From NCBI RefSeq assembly GCF_022012335.1, contig NZ_JAKLTO010000003.1:248001-312000 (forward strand): a stretch of DNA of 64,000 bases, read 5' to 3'. Every line of letters begins with the position of its first letter. Within the stretch, counting starts at the first letter, position 1. A program made the position numbers and the translations under genes. The notes beneath the pieces are model-generated. The model was given only the letters and a program-made list of their open reading frames with translations, did not search any database and had not been told where the DNA came from. Positions 24,355 to 32,606 of the stretch are shown here, piece after piece. This DNA comes from Flavobacterium sp. SM15. GTDB taxonomy: Bacteria; Bacteroidota; Bacteroidia; Flavobacteriales; Flavobacteriaceae.

Positions 24355-25887
24355 TTATTTCTTAATCAGTTTTGTGTTAATCACTTTATCCTCTAAACGG
24401 ATTTTTACAAAATAGATACCGGTTTGTAAATCTGAAATGGAAAGGTTTTGAACAGATTTCGCCGTATTAAAGGCTTTTATCAACTGCCCGTTTACAGAAT
24501 ATATCGAAAGTTCGTTAATTGCTTTCCCAGTTGTATTTTCTATCGAAATCATATCAGAAGCCGGATTCGGGTAAATTGAAATACCGTTCTCCAAAGCAAA
24601 GCTACTGATTCCCAAAGCTACACCCTGCTCCAGATAATCTGGAATACTGTTAGTATTCGTATCATCATCGGAAGGATTAAAGTTCCCGTTGTAATCTTCG
24701 TTCATAGTTAAGACCCCGTCCCCATCATCATCATCATCCAGATAATTCAAAACTGTATCATTATCGGTATCCAAATAAGCGGTTGTCCCTTTACCAAACA
24801 CATACTCATATTGGGTAAGTACAATATCGCCATCGTCGTCATTGTCAACAAAATTTGGAATCCCATCATTATCCGTATCGTCGTTGGCTAAATTGCCGTC
24901 ACCGTTTAAATCTTCGGATGAAGTTGCGACAGTATCTAAATCAAAATCATTTGCACAATCAACAACTCTTAATTTTACCTCATAAATTATTCCGTTATCA
25001 AAAGCATAAATAGATTGTTCAAAAGCAGATGAGTTATTATAGGTAGTACCCCCGATTGGATTTACATTGTTTTGCGCATCTGCCAGAGTTTGATAAAACA
25101 AAACCGAGGAAGGATTGGCAGCATTAATATCATTTTGTGCCACTGCAAGATTAAAAGCTACAATTCCATCGGAATCATCATCGCATTTTGTATAATTATA
25201 AATGTTCGAGTCAAACGGTCTTTTAAAACGCCAGCCTTCCTGTACTGCACCCCAATCACCTGTATTTCTTCCCGGAGGTGTAACAGCTCCAAGTCCTGAT
25301 TCATTAACAATTCCAACAATTGCTTTCCCTCCATTCCAAGTACATCCTGTTGGTTTATTTACGATCTGAACATCAATAAAATTAAATGTTTCATACAAAA
25401 CCACTTGAAATGTACTACTAAGGGTGTTGCATGAAAACAACGGTTGATTGTTAAATATAATAACAAATTTTCTGTAGGGAGCCGCACCGATAACCGAATA
25501 CGTTATCTGACCTGCTCCTTGAGTGTTAACCATATCATGAAAACAACCCAAAATGGCATTTTTAATAGTAAAATTTGCTGTAGGAAGAGCACCTACATTA
25601 GCTAAATTCCAAGGAGAAGCAAGATTGGCCTGATCTAATCTAAAATCGATAGCCCCATTAGTGCTTACAACAGCTTGATCATAAACATTCCCAAAGAAAT
25701 CAAAACCAAACGATAAAGGAATCACGGGAGAATTCATATCATCATCGGTATTCAAAGTGCTTGCATTAGCAGTATACACTTGATGAGGAATCTGTGAAAC
25801 CGAATAATTATTTTGCGAAATACCTGCTAATGAAAAAAACAACAAGCCAAAAACAAGCTGAATTCTTTTAAAGTAAAATTTCTTCAT
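24355..25887 (-). CDS. Secreted protein with type A T9SS sorting domain and Asp-rich calcium-binding-like repeats
   Basis: 510 residues. A signal peptide (about 1-25, LLFFSLAGISQ) directs Sec export. Residues 30-215 form a beta-rich domain with conserved aromatic segments (SFGFDFFGNVYDQAVVSTNG, FHDMVNTQGAGQITYSV). Residues about 310-410 carry several DxDxDGxxN-type acidic loops (DDTDNDGIPNFVDNDDDGD, DNDTVLNYLDDDDDGDG) like thrombospondin-3/EF-hand calcium loops. The last 75 residues form a type A sorting domain: ISIYPNPASDMISIEN, ELSIYSVNGQLIK and GIYFVKI. It would cross the outer membrane by the type IX system and be cell-attached or released. The ligand or enzyme activity is unknown. It is transcribed from a strong promoter. 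Confidence 0.88.
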   Translation of the reverse strand: MKKFYFKRIQLVFGLLFFSLAGISQNNYSVSQIPHQVYTANASTLNTDDDMNSPVIPLSFGFDFFGNVYDQAVVSTNGAIDFRLDQANLASPWNLANVGALPTANFTIKNAILGCFHDMVNTQGAGQITYSVIGAAPYRKFVIIFNNQPLFSCNTLSSTFQVVLYETFNFIDVQIVNKPTGCTWNGGKAIVGIVNESGLGAVTPPGRNTGDWGAVQEGWRFKRPFDSNIYNYTKCDDDSDGIVAFNLAVAQNDINAANPSSVLFYQTLADAQNNVNPIGGTTYNNSSAFEQSIYAFDNGIIYEVKLRVVDCANDFDLDTVATSSEDLNGDGNLANDDTDNDGIPNFVDNDDDGDIVLTQYEYVFGKGTTAYLDTDNDTVLNYLDDDDDGDGVLTMNEDYNGNFNPSDDDTNTNSIPDYLEQGVALGISSFALENGISIYPNPASDMISIENTTGKAINELSIYSVNGQLIKAFNTAKSVQNLSISDLQTGIYFVKIRLEDKVINTKLIKK

Positions 25888-25895
25888 ATATATTG

Positions 25896-25903
25896 TATTT
25901 TTG
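25896..25903 (+). promoter_or_regulatory. Candidate -7 box TATTTTTG for the 78-residue protein
   Basis: TATTTTTG on the plus strand, 52 nt before the ATG at 25956. It lies one base from the opposing TAGCTTTG of the T9SS gene promoter, so the two cannot easily be used together. No -33 TTG was found, so this is weak. Confidence 0.35.
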
Positions 25904-25904
25904 T

Positions 25905-25934
25905 CAAAGCTATCGATTTGCTTTTGATTTACAA
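25905..25934 (-). promoter_or_regulatory. Probable promoter of the T9SS protein, TTG-N19-TAGCTTTG
   Basis: On the minus strand TTG (25932-25934) is followed by a 19-nt spacer and TAGCTTTG (25905-25912), an exact match to the flavobacterial consensus. Transcription would start near 25899, giving a leader of about 12 nt. Confidence 0.6.
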
Positions 25935-25955
25935 AAAAAACTTACAAAATTTAAC

Positions 25956-26192
25956 ATGCAACGACAAATCAAACTTATTTGGGATTTCAGAGGTCCGAGC
26001 GCAGCCAAAACAGCAGAACACCACGAAATACACCTTAAAGAATATATCGAGATTGAAAAATTACCCATAACAATAACCGGCTTTCAAAGCATAAACGAAA
26101 TGCATGCTATAGCTTTTATGGTGGTAACCGATGAAAACATGATTCAAGTAAGAGATGCTTTAAAACCGCATAGAGGAGAATTATTTCAATAA
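25956..26192 (+). CDS. Small conserved hypothetical protein
   Basis: 78 residues from the ATG at 25956: MQRQIKLIWDFRGPSAAKTA, then EHHEIHLKEYIEIEKLPITI and a second alpha/beta half ending PHRGELFQ. An in-frame TTG at 25893 would add 21 residues but overlaps both promoter boxes, so the ATG is preferred. No signal peptide or membrane segment. The two His residues (EHHEIH) and the beta-alpha-beta pattern suggest a small ferredoxin-fold-like domain; this is a guess. I do not recognise a named family. It ends just before the recQ terminator, transcribed towards recQ. Confidence 0.7.
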   Translation: MQRQIKLIWDFRGPSAAKTAEHHEIHLKEYIEIEKLPITITGFQSINEMHAIAFMVVTDENMIQVRDALKPHRGELFQ

Positions 26193-26230
26193 AAAAGTCG
26201 CAATTAACAGATAAAACTGCTAACTGCGAC
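26191..26230 (-). terminator. Rho-independent terminator of recQ
   Basis: On the minus strand GTCGCAGTTAGCAG pairs with CTGTTAATTGCGAC around a 6-nt loop; two pairs are G-U wobbles, so all 14 positions pair, and six T follow. On the plus strand the same positions are A-C mismatches. Confidence 0.75.
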
Positions 26231-26253
26231 TGTAAAACGTAACTGTTTATTTT

Positions 26254-28449
26254 TTAATTGGCTACTTCACTGATAAAATGGATACGCATCAAACGCAACT
26301 CCTCAGTATCATAATCCCCTTCGAATTCATCTAAAGCATCTTGAATCTTATCGGAATGAGAATCCATAAAATAATCGTGGATTTCTTCCTGTTGGTCATC
26401 GTCTAAAATATCATCTATCCAATATTTGATATTCAGTTTGGTTCCGGAATAGACAATTTGCTCCATTTCTTTGAGCAAGGCATCCATATCCAAACCTTTT
26501 GCCTTAGCAATATCATCCAGTGGCAATTTGCGGTCAATATTCTGAATAATGTACAATTTAAGAGCTGAATTTGCTCCCGTTGATTTTACCACCAAATCAT
26601 CAGGACGCATGATGTCGTTGTCTTCTACATAGCGGGCAATAAGTTCAACAAATTCTTTTCCGTATTTTTTTGCTTTACCTTCTCCAACGCCGTGAACGTT
26701 GCTTAACTCATCAATTGTAATCGGATATTTAAGCGCAATATCTTCTAGTGAAGGCTCCTGAAACACCACAAACGGTGGAACACCTAACTTTTTGGCCACT
26801 TTTTTTCGCAAATCGATCAGCATATTCATTAAAGCCTCATCGGCAGTACCGGAAGATTTTGCAGAAGTTACAATGGTTTCGTCATCGGATTCACTGTATT
26901 CGTGGTCTTCTGACATCATGAAAGAAACCGGTTTTTTTATAAACGCTTCTCCTTTTTTAGAAAGCTTCAAAACTCCGTAAGTTTCAATATCTTTAGAAAG
27001 CAAACCATCCACCAATACCTGACGAATTAAGGCCATCCAGTATTTTTCATCGTGATCTTTCCCTTTGCCAAAAAACTTCTGAGCATCGGTTTTATGAGCT
27101 TTGATTACCGCATTGATTTTTCCAATTAAAGTAAAAACAATCTCTTTGGATTTGTATAATTCTTTGGTATCACGAACCGTTTCAAGTAAAATCACAACTT
27201 GATCTTGTGCTTCCACTTTCTTTTTCGGGTTGCGAACGTTGTCGTCCATATCGGCACCTTCGCCGTTTACCTCATCGAACTCTTCTCCGAAATAATGCAA
27301 TAGAAATTTACGACGTGACATAGAAGTTTCTGCATAGGAAACCACTTCCTGCAACAAAGCAAAACCGATTTCTTGCTCGGCTACCGGTTTTCCGGCCATG
27401 AATTTCTCTAACTTTTCGATATCCTTATAGGAATAATAGGCAAGACAATGACCTTCACCTCCATCACGACCGGCTCTTCCGGTTTCTTGGTAGTAACTTT
27501 CCAGTGATTTTGGAATATCATGATGGATAACAAAACGCACATCCGGCTTATCAATCCCCATACCGAAAGCAATCGTAGCCACCACCACATCAACATCTTC
27601 CATTAAAAACATATCCTGATGTTTTGCTCGTGTTTTGGCATCCAATCCTGCGTGATAAGGCACAGCACTGATTCCGTTAACTTGTAAAACCTGAGCAATC
27701 TCTTCCACTTTCTTACGGGAAAGACAATAAATAACGCCTGATTTTCCTTTGTGCTGCTTTATAAAACGAATAATATCGCCTTCGATATTTTTGGTTTTCG
27801 GACGTATTTCGTAATATAAATTTGGTCTGTTGAACGAAGCTTTAAAAGTAGCCGCATCGGTCATATCCAAATTCTTGAGTATATCTTCCTGTACTTTTGG
27901 AGTTGCAGTTGCCGTCAAACCAATAATGGGCACATCACCCAACTGTTTAATGATACTGCGAAGATTACGATATTCCGGACGAAAATCATGTCCCCATTCG
28001 GAAATACAATGCGCCTCGTCAATGGCTACAAACGAAATAGGCACACTTCTTAAAAACTCAACGTATTCCTCTTTGGTTAAAGACTCTGGTGCAACATATA
28101 ACAGTTTTGTCAACCCTGAACTAATGTCTCTTTTAACCTGATTAACTTCTGTTTTTGTAAGGGATGAATTTAAAACATGTGCCACTCCTGCTTCCGAGGA
28201 AAGACTCCGAATTGCATCCACCTGATTTTTCATTAAGGCAATTAAAGGCGAAACCACAATAGCCGTTCCATCCAAAACCAATGCCGGCAATTGGTAGCAC
28301 AACGACTTCCCACCTCCTGTAGGCATAATCACAAAAGTGTTGTTATGAGTAATGATACTTTTAACAACACCTTCCTGTAAACCTTTGAATTGGTTAAAAC
28401 CAAAATATTTTTTTAACTCTTTATGTAAGTCAATTTCGCTTGGTTTCAT
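26254..28449 (-). CDS. recQ: ATP-dependent DNA helicase RecQ
   Basis: 731 residues. A 3'-5' DNA helicase that resolves recombination and replication intermediates. Walker A is at 42-49 (MPTGGGKS), the DEAH box at 144-147 (IDEAHCISEWGHDFRPEY), and motif VI in YYQETGRAGRDG. A RecQ-C-terminal winged helix region follows (around 400-500), then an HRDC domain at about 525-610 (MNMLIDLRKKVAKKLG, NVHGVGEGKAKKYG). A further 110-residue C-terminal extension contains a helix-turn-helix-like segment (LPLDDIAKAKGLDMDALLKEM) and a very acidic end. Many RecQ proteins stop after HRDC, so this tail is worth noting. Divergent from kdsD. Confidence 0.96.
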   Translation of the reverse strand: MKPSEIDLHKELKKYFGFNQFKGLQEGVVKSIITHNNTFVIMPTGGGKSLCYQLPALVLDGTAIVVSPLIALMKNQVDAIRSLSSEAGVAHVLNSSLTKTEVNQVKRDISSGLTKLLYVAPESLTKEEYVEFLRSVPISFVAIDEAHCISEWGHDFRPEYRNLRSIIKQLGDVPIIGLTATATPKVQEDILKNLDMTDAATFKASFNRPNLYYEIRPKTKNIEGDIIRFIKQHKGKSGVIYCLSRKKVEEIAQVLQVNGISAVPYHAGLDAKTRAKHQDMFLMEDVDVVVATIAFGMGIDKPDVRFVIHHDIPKSLESYYQETGRAGRDGGEGHCLAYYSYKDIEKLEKFMAGKPVAEQEIGFALLQEVVSYAETSMSRRKFLLHYFGEEFDEVNGEGADMDDNVRNPKKKVEAQDQVVILLETVRDTKELYKSKEIVFTLIGKINAVIKAHKTDAQKFFGKGKDHDEKYWMALIRQVLVDGLLSKDIETYGVLKLSKKGEAFIKKPVSFMMSEDHEYSESDDETIVTSAKSSGTADEALMNMLIDLRKKVAKKLGVPPFVVFQEPSLEDIALKYPITIDELSNVHGVGEGKAKKYGKEFVELIARYVEDNDIMRPDDLVVKSTGANSALKLYIIQNIDRKLPLDDIAKAKGLDMDALLKEMEQIVYSGTKLNIKYWIDDILDDDQQEEIHDYFMDSHSDKIQDALDEFEGDYDTEELRLMRIHFISEVAN

Positions 28450-28472
28450 TATTTATTAATAGGTATTTTACA

Positions 28473-28480
28473 TAAATTTG
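28473..28480 (+). promoter_or_regulatory. Candidate -7 box TAAATTTG for the kdsD-tatC operon
   Basis: TAAATTTG on the plus strand, 57 nt before the TTG start of kdsD, matches TAnnTTTG. A near-match for recQ (TATCTTTA, minus strand) lies close by, so the divergent promoters probably overlap. Confidence 0.4.
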
Positions 28481-28536
28481 CAGAGATTAAAGATACGAAT
28501 TTCTTTAATAATCACAAATTTTATAAAACTTTAGGT

Positions 28537-29502
28537 TTGAGTACAAAAGATTCTGTTTTGGCTGCGGCCCGAAAAACCATACTTTCTGAGAGTGAGAGCA
28601 TTGCAAAGCTCGTTGATTTTCTTGACGATGATTTTGCAAAATCCGTAGAGCTTATTTACAATTGCAAAGGCCGTTTGGTGGTGACCGGAATCGGCAAAAG
28701 CGCCATCATCGCTACTAAAATTGTGGCCACGATGAATTCCACAGGAACACCCTCTATGTTTTTACATGCTGCGGAAGCCATCCATGGAGATTTAGGCATG
28801 GTTCAGCCCGGCGATGTAGTTATCTGCATCTCCAAAAGTGGCAACAGCCCGGAAATTAAGGCTTTGGTTCCACTCTTAAAACGATTCGGCAACCCATTAA
28901 TTGGAATGACCGCCAGCAAGACCTCCTTTTTAGGAAAAGAATCGGATCATGTTTTAAATGCTTACGTAGAAGAAGAAGCCTGCCCTAATAATTTAGCTCC
29001 AACCAACAGCACCACTGCTCAATTGGTTTTAGGCGATGCTCTGGCGGTTTGTTTGATGGAACTGCGCAATTTCAAAAGTGAAGATTTCGCAAAATACCAT
29101 CCGGGTGGCGCTTTAGGGAAAAAATTATTGCTGCGTGTTGGCGATATGTTAGACCAAACCCATCGCCCTCAAGTTGCTCCTACAGCAAGTATCAAAAATG
29201 TGATTATGGAAATTTCCGAAAAGCGTTTAGGTGTTACAGCAGTTGTGGAGAACAATCATGTGGTTGGCATCATCACAGATGGAGACATCCGAAGAATGTT
29301 AGAAAAACGTGACACTTTTATCGATTTGACGGCAAAAGACATCATGACTCAAAATCCTAAAGTGGTAAAACTTTCCGATATGGTCGTGGATGCGTTCAAC
29401 ACTATGGAAAACCATTCCATAACACAAATGGTTGTTGTGGACAACCAAGAATACAAAGGTGTGCTTCACATCCATGATATTTTAAAAGAGGGAATTGTAT
29501 AA
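28537..29502 (+). CDS. kdsD: Arabinose-5-phosphate isomerase (KpsF/GutQ/KdsD)
   Basis: 321 residues. It converts ribulose-5-phosphate to arabinose-5-phosphate, the first committed precursor of Kdo for lipopolysaccharide. The SIS domain (about 30-175) shows GIGKSAIIATKIVATM, the AAEAIHGDLG active-site segment and SKSGNSPE. Two CBS domains follow at about 205-320. No ATG lies at the aligned N-terminus; the frame starts with TTG at 28537 giving MSTKDSVLAAARKTILSESE, which fits family N-termini. The stop overlaps the tatC start by 1 nt. Confidence 0.93.
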   Translation: MSTKDSVLAAARKTILSESESIAKLVDFLDDDFAKSVELIYNCKGRLVVTGIGKSAIIATKIVATMNSTGTPSMFLHAAEAIHGDLGMVQPGDVVICISKSGNSPEIKALVPLLKRFGNPLIGMTASKTSFLGKESDHVLNAYVEEEACPNNLAPTNSTTAQLVLGDALAVCLMELRNFKSEDFAKYHPGGALGKKLLLRVGDMLDQTHRPQVAPTASIKNVIMEISEKRLGVTAVVENNHVVGIITDGDIRRMLEKRDTFIDLTAKDIMTQNPKVVKLSDMVVDAFNTMENHSITQMVVVDNQEYKGVLHIHDILKEGIV

Positions 29503-30317
29503 TGGCGAAGAAGTCTGCAAAAGAAATGTCGTTTTTAGACCATTTGGAAGAACTCCGATGGTTATTAGTTAGAAGCACCATTGCCATTTTAATTGGCGGA
29601 TGCGTAGCGTATTATTTCAGTGATTTCATTTTTGACACCGTAATTTTCGGCCCAAAAGATGGAAATTTCATTACCTATCGTTTTTTCTGCGATTTGGCAA
29701 ACCAATACGATCTGGACAAAAGTTTCTGCATAAAGGAATTGCCTTTTGAACTTCAGAACCGAACCATGGAAGGGCAATTTTCCATGTTAATCTGGACTTC
29801 GATTACTTGCGGATTTGTAATTGCTTTCCCTTTCATTTTATGGGAACTATGGAAATTCATCAGTCCGGCTTTGTATGACAAGGAACGAAAAAATGTACAA
29901 TTATTCATTTTCATTGCCTCTTTGCTGTTCTTTTTAGGAGTAGCTTTTGGTTATTTTGTACTCACGCCGCTTTCGATTAATTTCTTAGCCAATTTAACCA
30001 TCAGTGAACACGTGAAAAATGCCATCGACATGGATTCCTATATTGGACTGGTTAAAACCACTTCACTGGCAACCGGACTGGTTTTCGAATTGCCAATTGT
30101 GATTTACTTCCTGTCCAAATTAGGATTAGTAACACCAAAATTCCTTAGAGATTACAGAAAATATTCCTATGTAATCATTTTGATTATTGCAGCCATTGTT
30201 ACACCTCCGGATGTAATCAGTCAAACCATAGTTACGGTTCCGCTGGTGATTTTATACGAAATCAGTATTTTCATTTCGCGATTCGTAACCAAAAAAGAAG
30301 AACTAAAAACCACTTAA
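29502..30317 (+). CDS. tatC: Twin-arginine translocase subunit TatC
   Basis: 271 residues, six membrane helices. TatC is the receptor for twin-arginine signal peptides of folded proteins exported across the inner membrane. The N-terminal signature SFLDHLEELRWLL is intact, including the Glu used for signal-peptide binding. The segment FPFILWELWKFISPALYDKERK and the later YRKYSYVII and IAAIVTPPDVISQ are typical. A 50-residue periplasmic loop follows helix 1. No tatA/tatB is adjacent, so they lie elsewhere. It overlaps kdsD by 1 nt and is followed after 1 nt by the AhpD-like gene. Confidence 0.96.
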   Translation: MAKKSAKEMSFLDHLEELRWLLVRSTIAILIGGCVAYYFSDFIFDTVIFGPKDGNFITYRFFCDLANQYDLDKSFCIKELPFELQNRTMEGQFSMLIWTSITCGFVIAFPFILWELWKFISPALYDKERKNVQLFIFIASLLFFLGVAFGYFVLTPLSINFLANLTISEHVKNAIDMDSYIGLVKTTSLATGLVFELPIVIYFLSKLGLVTPKFLRDYRKYSYVIILIIAAIVTPPDVISQTIVTVPLVILYEISIFISRFVTKKEELKTT

Positions 30318-30318
30318 T

Positions 30319-30666
30319 ATGTCCGATTTAGTAAAAGAATTCAACGATTACCGTTCAAAAATGAACGAGAAGTTATTGGCAGACGACAATAAAGTAATCA
30401 AACGTATTTTCAACCTGGACACCAATGCTTATATGGAAGGCGCTTTGGATGTAAAAACCAAAGAACTTTTAGGGCTGGTTGCTTCTGCTGTTTTACGTTG
30501 CGACGACTGCATTAAGTACCATTTGGAAACCGCTTACAAACAAGGAATCAATCGTCAGGAAATGATGGAAGCCATGAGTATAGCAACCTTAGTAGGCGGA
30601 ACCATTGTAATTCCTCATTTGCGTAGAGCCTACGAATTCTGGGAAGCTTTAGAGAATCAGGAATAA
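30319..30666 (+). CDS. Carboxymuconolactone decarboxylase / AhpD-like protein
   Basis: 115 residues, all helical. The core LGLVASAVLRCDDCIKYHLE carries the Cys61-x-x-Cys64-x-x-x-His68 motif of the redox-active AhpD subgroup, followed by GINRQEMMEAMSIATLVGG. AhpD proteins act as alkylhydroperoxidase or disulphide reductases; here the partner is unknown. It is tightly coupled to tatC (1-nt gap). Being cytoplasmic, it has no signal. The pairing with kdsD and tatC suggests a conserved flavobacterial unit, but a functional tie to Tat export is not shown. Confidence 0.85.
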   Translation: MSDLVKEFNDYRSKMNEKLLADDNKVIKRIFNLDTNAYMEGALDVKTKELLGLVASAVLRCDDCIKYHLETAYKQGINRQEMMEAMSIATLVGGTIVIPHLRRAYEFWEALENQE

Positions 30667-30738
30667 TTATTTGTTAATTTGTTGATGCAAATACCTTGTA
30701 ATTCGTTTATTTGCAAACACAATATCTTAGTCACTCGG

Positions 30739-30746
30739 TAACTTTG
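30739..30746 (+). promoter_or_regulatory. Candidate -7 box TAACTTTG for lptB
   Basis: TAACTTTG lies 23 nt before the lptB ATG and matches TAnnTTTG. It sits within a small inverted repeat, GTAAC-TTT-GTTAC, that may be coincidental. Confidence 0.45.
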
Positions 30747-30768
30747 TTACTCAGCAACTCAAAAAAAA

Positions 30769-31509
30769 ATGAAATTAAGAGCCGAAAATATAGTTAAAAC
30801 TTACAAAGGAAGAAGCGTGGTAAAAGGCGTTTCGGTAGAAGTGAATCGTGGTGAGATTGTTGGTTTGCTCGGCCCCAACGGAGCTGGAAAAACAACTTCT
30901 TTTTACATGATTGTAGGACTTGTAAAACCAAATGCCGGTAATATTTATCTGGACGATATGAACATTACCGATTTCCCAATGTACAAACGTGCCCAGCATG
31001 GAATTGGCTATTTAGCTCAGGAAGCATCGGTTTTTAGAAAATTAAGTATTGAGGATAACATCTTGAGTGTTTTACAACTTACCAATCTTTCTAAAGCAGA
31101 GCAGGAAGCAAAAATGGAATCTTTGATCGATGAGTTCAGTTTGCAGCACATTCGCACCAATCGAGGCGATTTGCTTTCCGGAGGAGAACGCCGTAGAACA
31201 GAAATCGCACGTTGTTTGGCTACCGATCCGAAATTCATCTTATTGGACGAACCTTTTGCAGGTGTTGACCCGGTTGCCGTAGAAGACATTCAACGCATTG
31301 TAGCTCAGTTAAAAAACAAAAACATCGGAATCTTAATTACCGATCACAACGTACAGGAGACTTTAGCCATAACCGACAAAACGTATCTAATGTTTGAAGG
31401 TGGAATTCTAAAAGCAGGAGTTCCTGAAGAATTGGCCGAAGACGAAATGGTACGAAAAGTATATCTTGGTCAGAATTTCGAATTGAGAAAGAAAAAACTA
31501 GAATTTTAA
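30769..31509 (+). CDS. lptB: Lipopolysaccharide export ABC ATPase LptB
   Basis: 246 residues. LptB powers extraction of lipopolysaccharide from the inner membrane with LptF/LptG. Features: Walker A GPNGAGKTT, the distinctive early segment LVKPNAGNIYLDDMNITDFP and RAQHGIGYLAQEASVFRKLS, signature LSGGERRRTEIARCLA, Walker B FILLDEPFAGVDP and ITDHNVQETL. These are LptB-specific variants rather than LivG/LolD patterns. It follows the kdsD operon with a 102-nt gap and its own promoter box, and is followed by a small DUF5808 protein after 13 nt. Confidence 0.95.
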   Translation: MKLRAENIVKTYKGRSVVKGVSVEVNRGEIVGLLGPNGAGKTTSFYMIVGLVKPNAGNIYLDDMNITDFPMYKRAQHGIGYLAQEASVFRKLSIEDNILSVLQLTNLSKAEQEAKMESLIDEFSLQHIRTNRGDLLSGGERRRTEIARCLATDPKFILLDEPFAGVDPVAVEDIQRIVAQLKNKNIGILITDHNVQETLAITDKTYLMFEGGILKAGVPEELAEDEMVRKVYLGQNFELRKKKLEF

Positions 31510-31522
31510 ATGTTTGCCTTAA

Positions 31523-31726
31523 ATGGAAAACGATTCAGATAAATTACACAAAAACCCTAAACATTGGAAATTAGGGTTTTTCTATTTTAATAAGGAAGAT
31601 AAACGTCTGATGGTTCCTAAACCAATTGAATGGATGGGATTTACTTTAAATTTTGCCAATTACAGAGCCTGGATTTTAATGGTGCTTTTCGCATTGTGGA
31701 TGGCTTTTATAATTAGCATTACTTGA
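31523..31726 (+). CDS. DUF5808-type small membrane protein
   Basis: 67 residues. The segment KHWKLGFFYFNKEDKRLMVP, then KPIEWMGFTLNFANYRAW, is the DUF5808 pattern (WxxGxFYxNxEDxRLxVP and GxTLNFAN). One transmembrane helix fills about residues 48-66. It is probably an inner-membrane protein of unknown function. It lies 13 nt after lptB and is likely co-transcribed with it. Its last 8 bases overlap the end of the convergent GH25 gene, so no terminator separates them. Confidence 0.75.
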   Translation: MENDSDKLHKNPKHWKLGFFYFNKEDKRLMVPKPIEWMGFTLNFANYRAWILMVLFALWMAFIISIT

Positions 31727-32600
31727 TTAACATCCTTTTCAGTTCTTCTTTACTTCCGTTAAAGATGTTTACATCGACCAAACCTTCTATTCCTTGAATT
31801 TTAGCCTTTTCGGTGAACTGCCAAAACTTCCAATCGTCTTTTATAGTCTCAACAAAGAAATTGTAATTGGCAATCCAGAAGGTATAGCCTTTGAATTCGT
31901 CCTTCAAAAAATCTGTATAATAACTTTCCCCAGTATAAATTATCGGTTTTACCTTATAATGTCTTTCTACATGTTTTAACCAACGACGCAAACCGATTTT
32001 CAAGCTGTCGATCGACTGGTTTTTAGGCAACTTCTCAATATCCAGCACCGGCGGAAAATCGCCTTTCTTCAATTTAACCACTTTGATAAAATTCTCGGCC
32101 TGTTCAATGGAGTTTTCGTTCGGACGGTAATAATGATAGGCCCCACGTATAAAATAGTGTTCTTTTGCTGCTTTCCAATTCTCTTTAAAACGACGATCTG
32201 GACGGTCGTTTCCGGCGGTTGCACGTACAAAAACAAATTCAAGCGGGAAATCATCTTCGACTTTATCAATTTTCCCCCAAGCAATTTTACTCTGATACTC
32301 GGAAACATCAAAACCCACCACTTTGGTGTCATGACGGCTTAATACCTCAAAGATGCGGATGTCTTCGAGTTTACGTTCTTCTTCAGTTAAATCATTAACG
32401 TTTTTATCGGTTTTAAATCCTAAATAATACAAAAAACCATTGCGGTAATTGTAAGCCATTCCGAGAAGAAACAGAAGAAATAACGTTACTAACCCATAGG
32501 TCATCATTTTACCGTAAGGCAACGATTTTTTAGATTTAGAACGGGAACGAGTTGTAGTCCGAACAGGTTTTACAGGCCTCTTCGAAGAAGTTCGTTTCAT
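31719..32600 (-). CDS. GH25 family lysozyme-like protein, membrane-anchored
   Basis: 293 residues. A basic N-terminal tail (about 1-30) and a transmembrane helix (about 33-52) suggest type II anchoring in the inner membrane with the catalytic domain in the periplasm. The GH25 barrel (about 93-285) has Asp98 in VVGFDVSEYQ and the catalytic pair Asp187/Glu189 in VLDIEK, plus GAYHYYRP and FWQFTEKAKIQGIEGLVDVN. It would cut the beta-1,4 bond between N-acetylmuramic acid and N-acetylglucosamine. It lies 6 nt after pssA on the same strand and may be co-transcribed. Confidence 0.87.
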   Translation of the reverse strand: MKRTSSKRPVKPVRTTTRSRSKSKKSLPYGKMMTYGLVTLFLLFLLGMAYNYRNGFLYYLGFKTDKNVNDLTEEERKLEDIRIFEVLSRHDTKVVGFDVSEYQSKIAWGKIDKVEDDFPLEFVFVRATAGNDRPDRRFKENWKAAKEHYFIRGAYHYYRPNENSIEQAENFIKVVKLKKGDFPPVLDIEKLPKNQSIDSLKIGLRRWLKHVERHYKVKPIIYTGESYYTDFLKDEFKGYTFWIANYNFFVETIKDDWKFWQFTEKAKIQGIEGLVDVNIFNGSKEELKRMLIK

Positions 32601-32606
32601 AAATTG

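Noticed and set aside
24700..24880. Tandem CATCATCATC-like triplet runs
   Set aside because: They encode Asp-rich calcium-loop residues of the T9SS protein on the minus strand; not a separate repeat element or CRISPR array.
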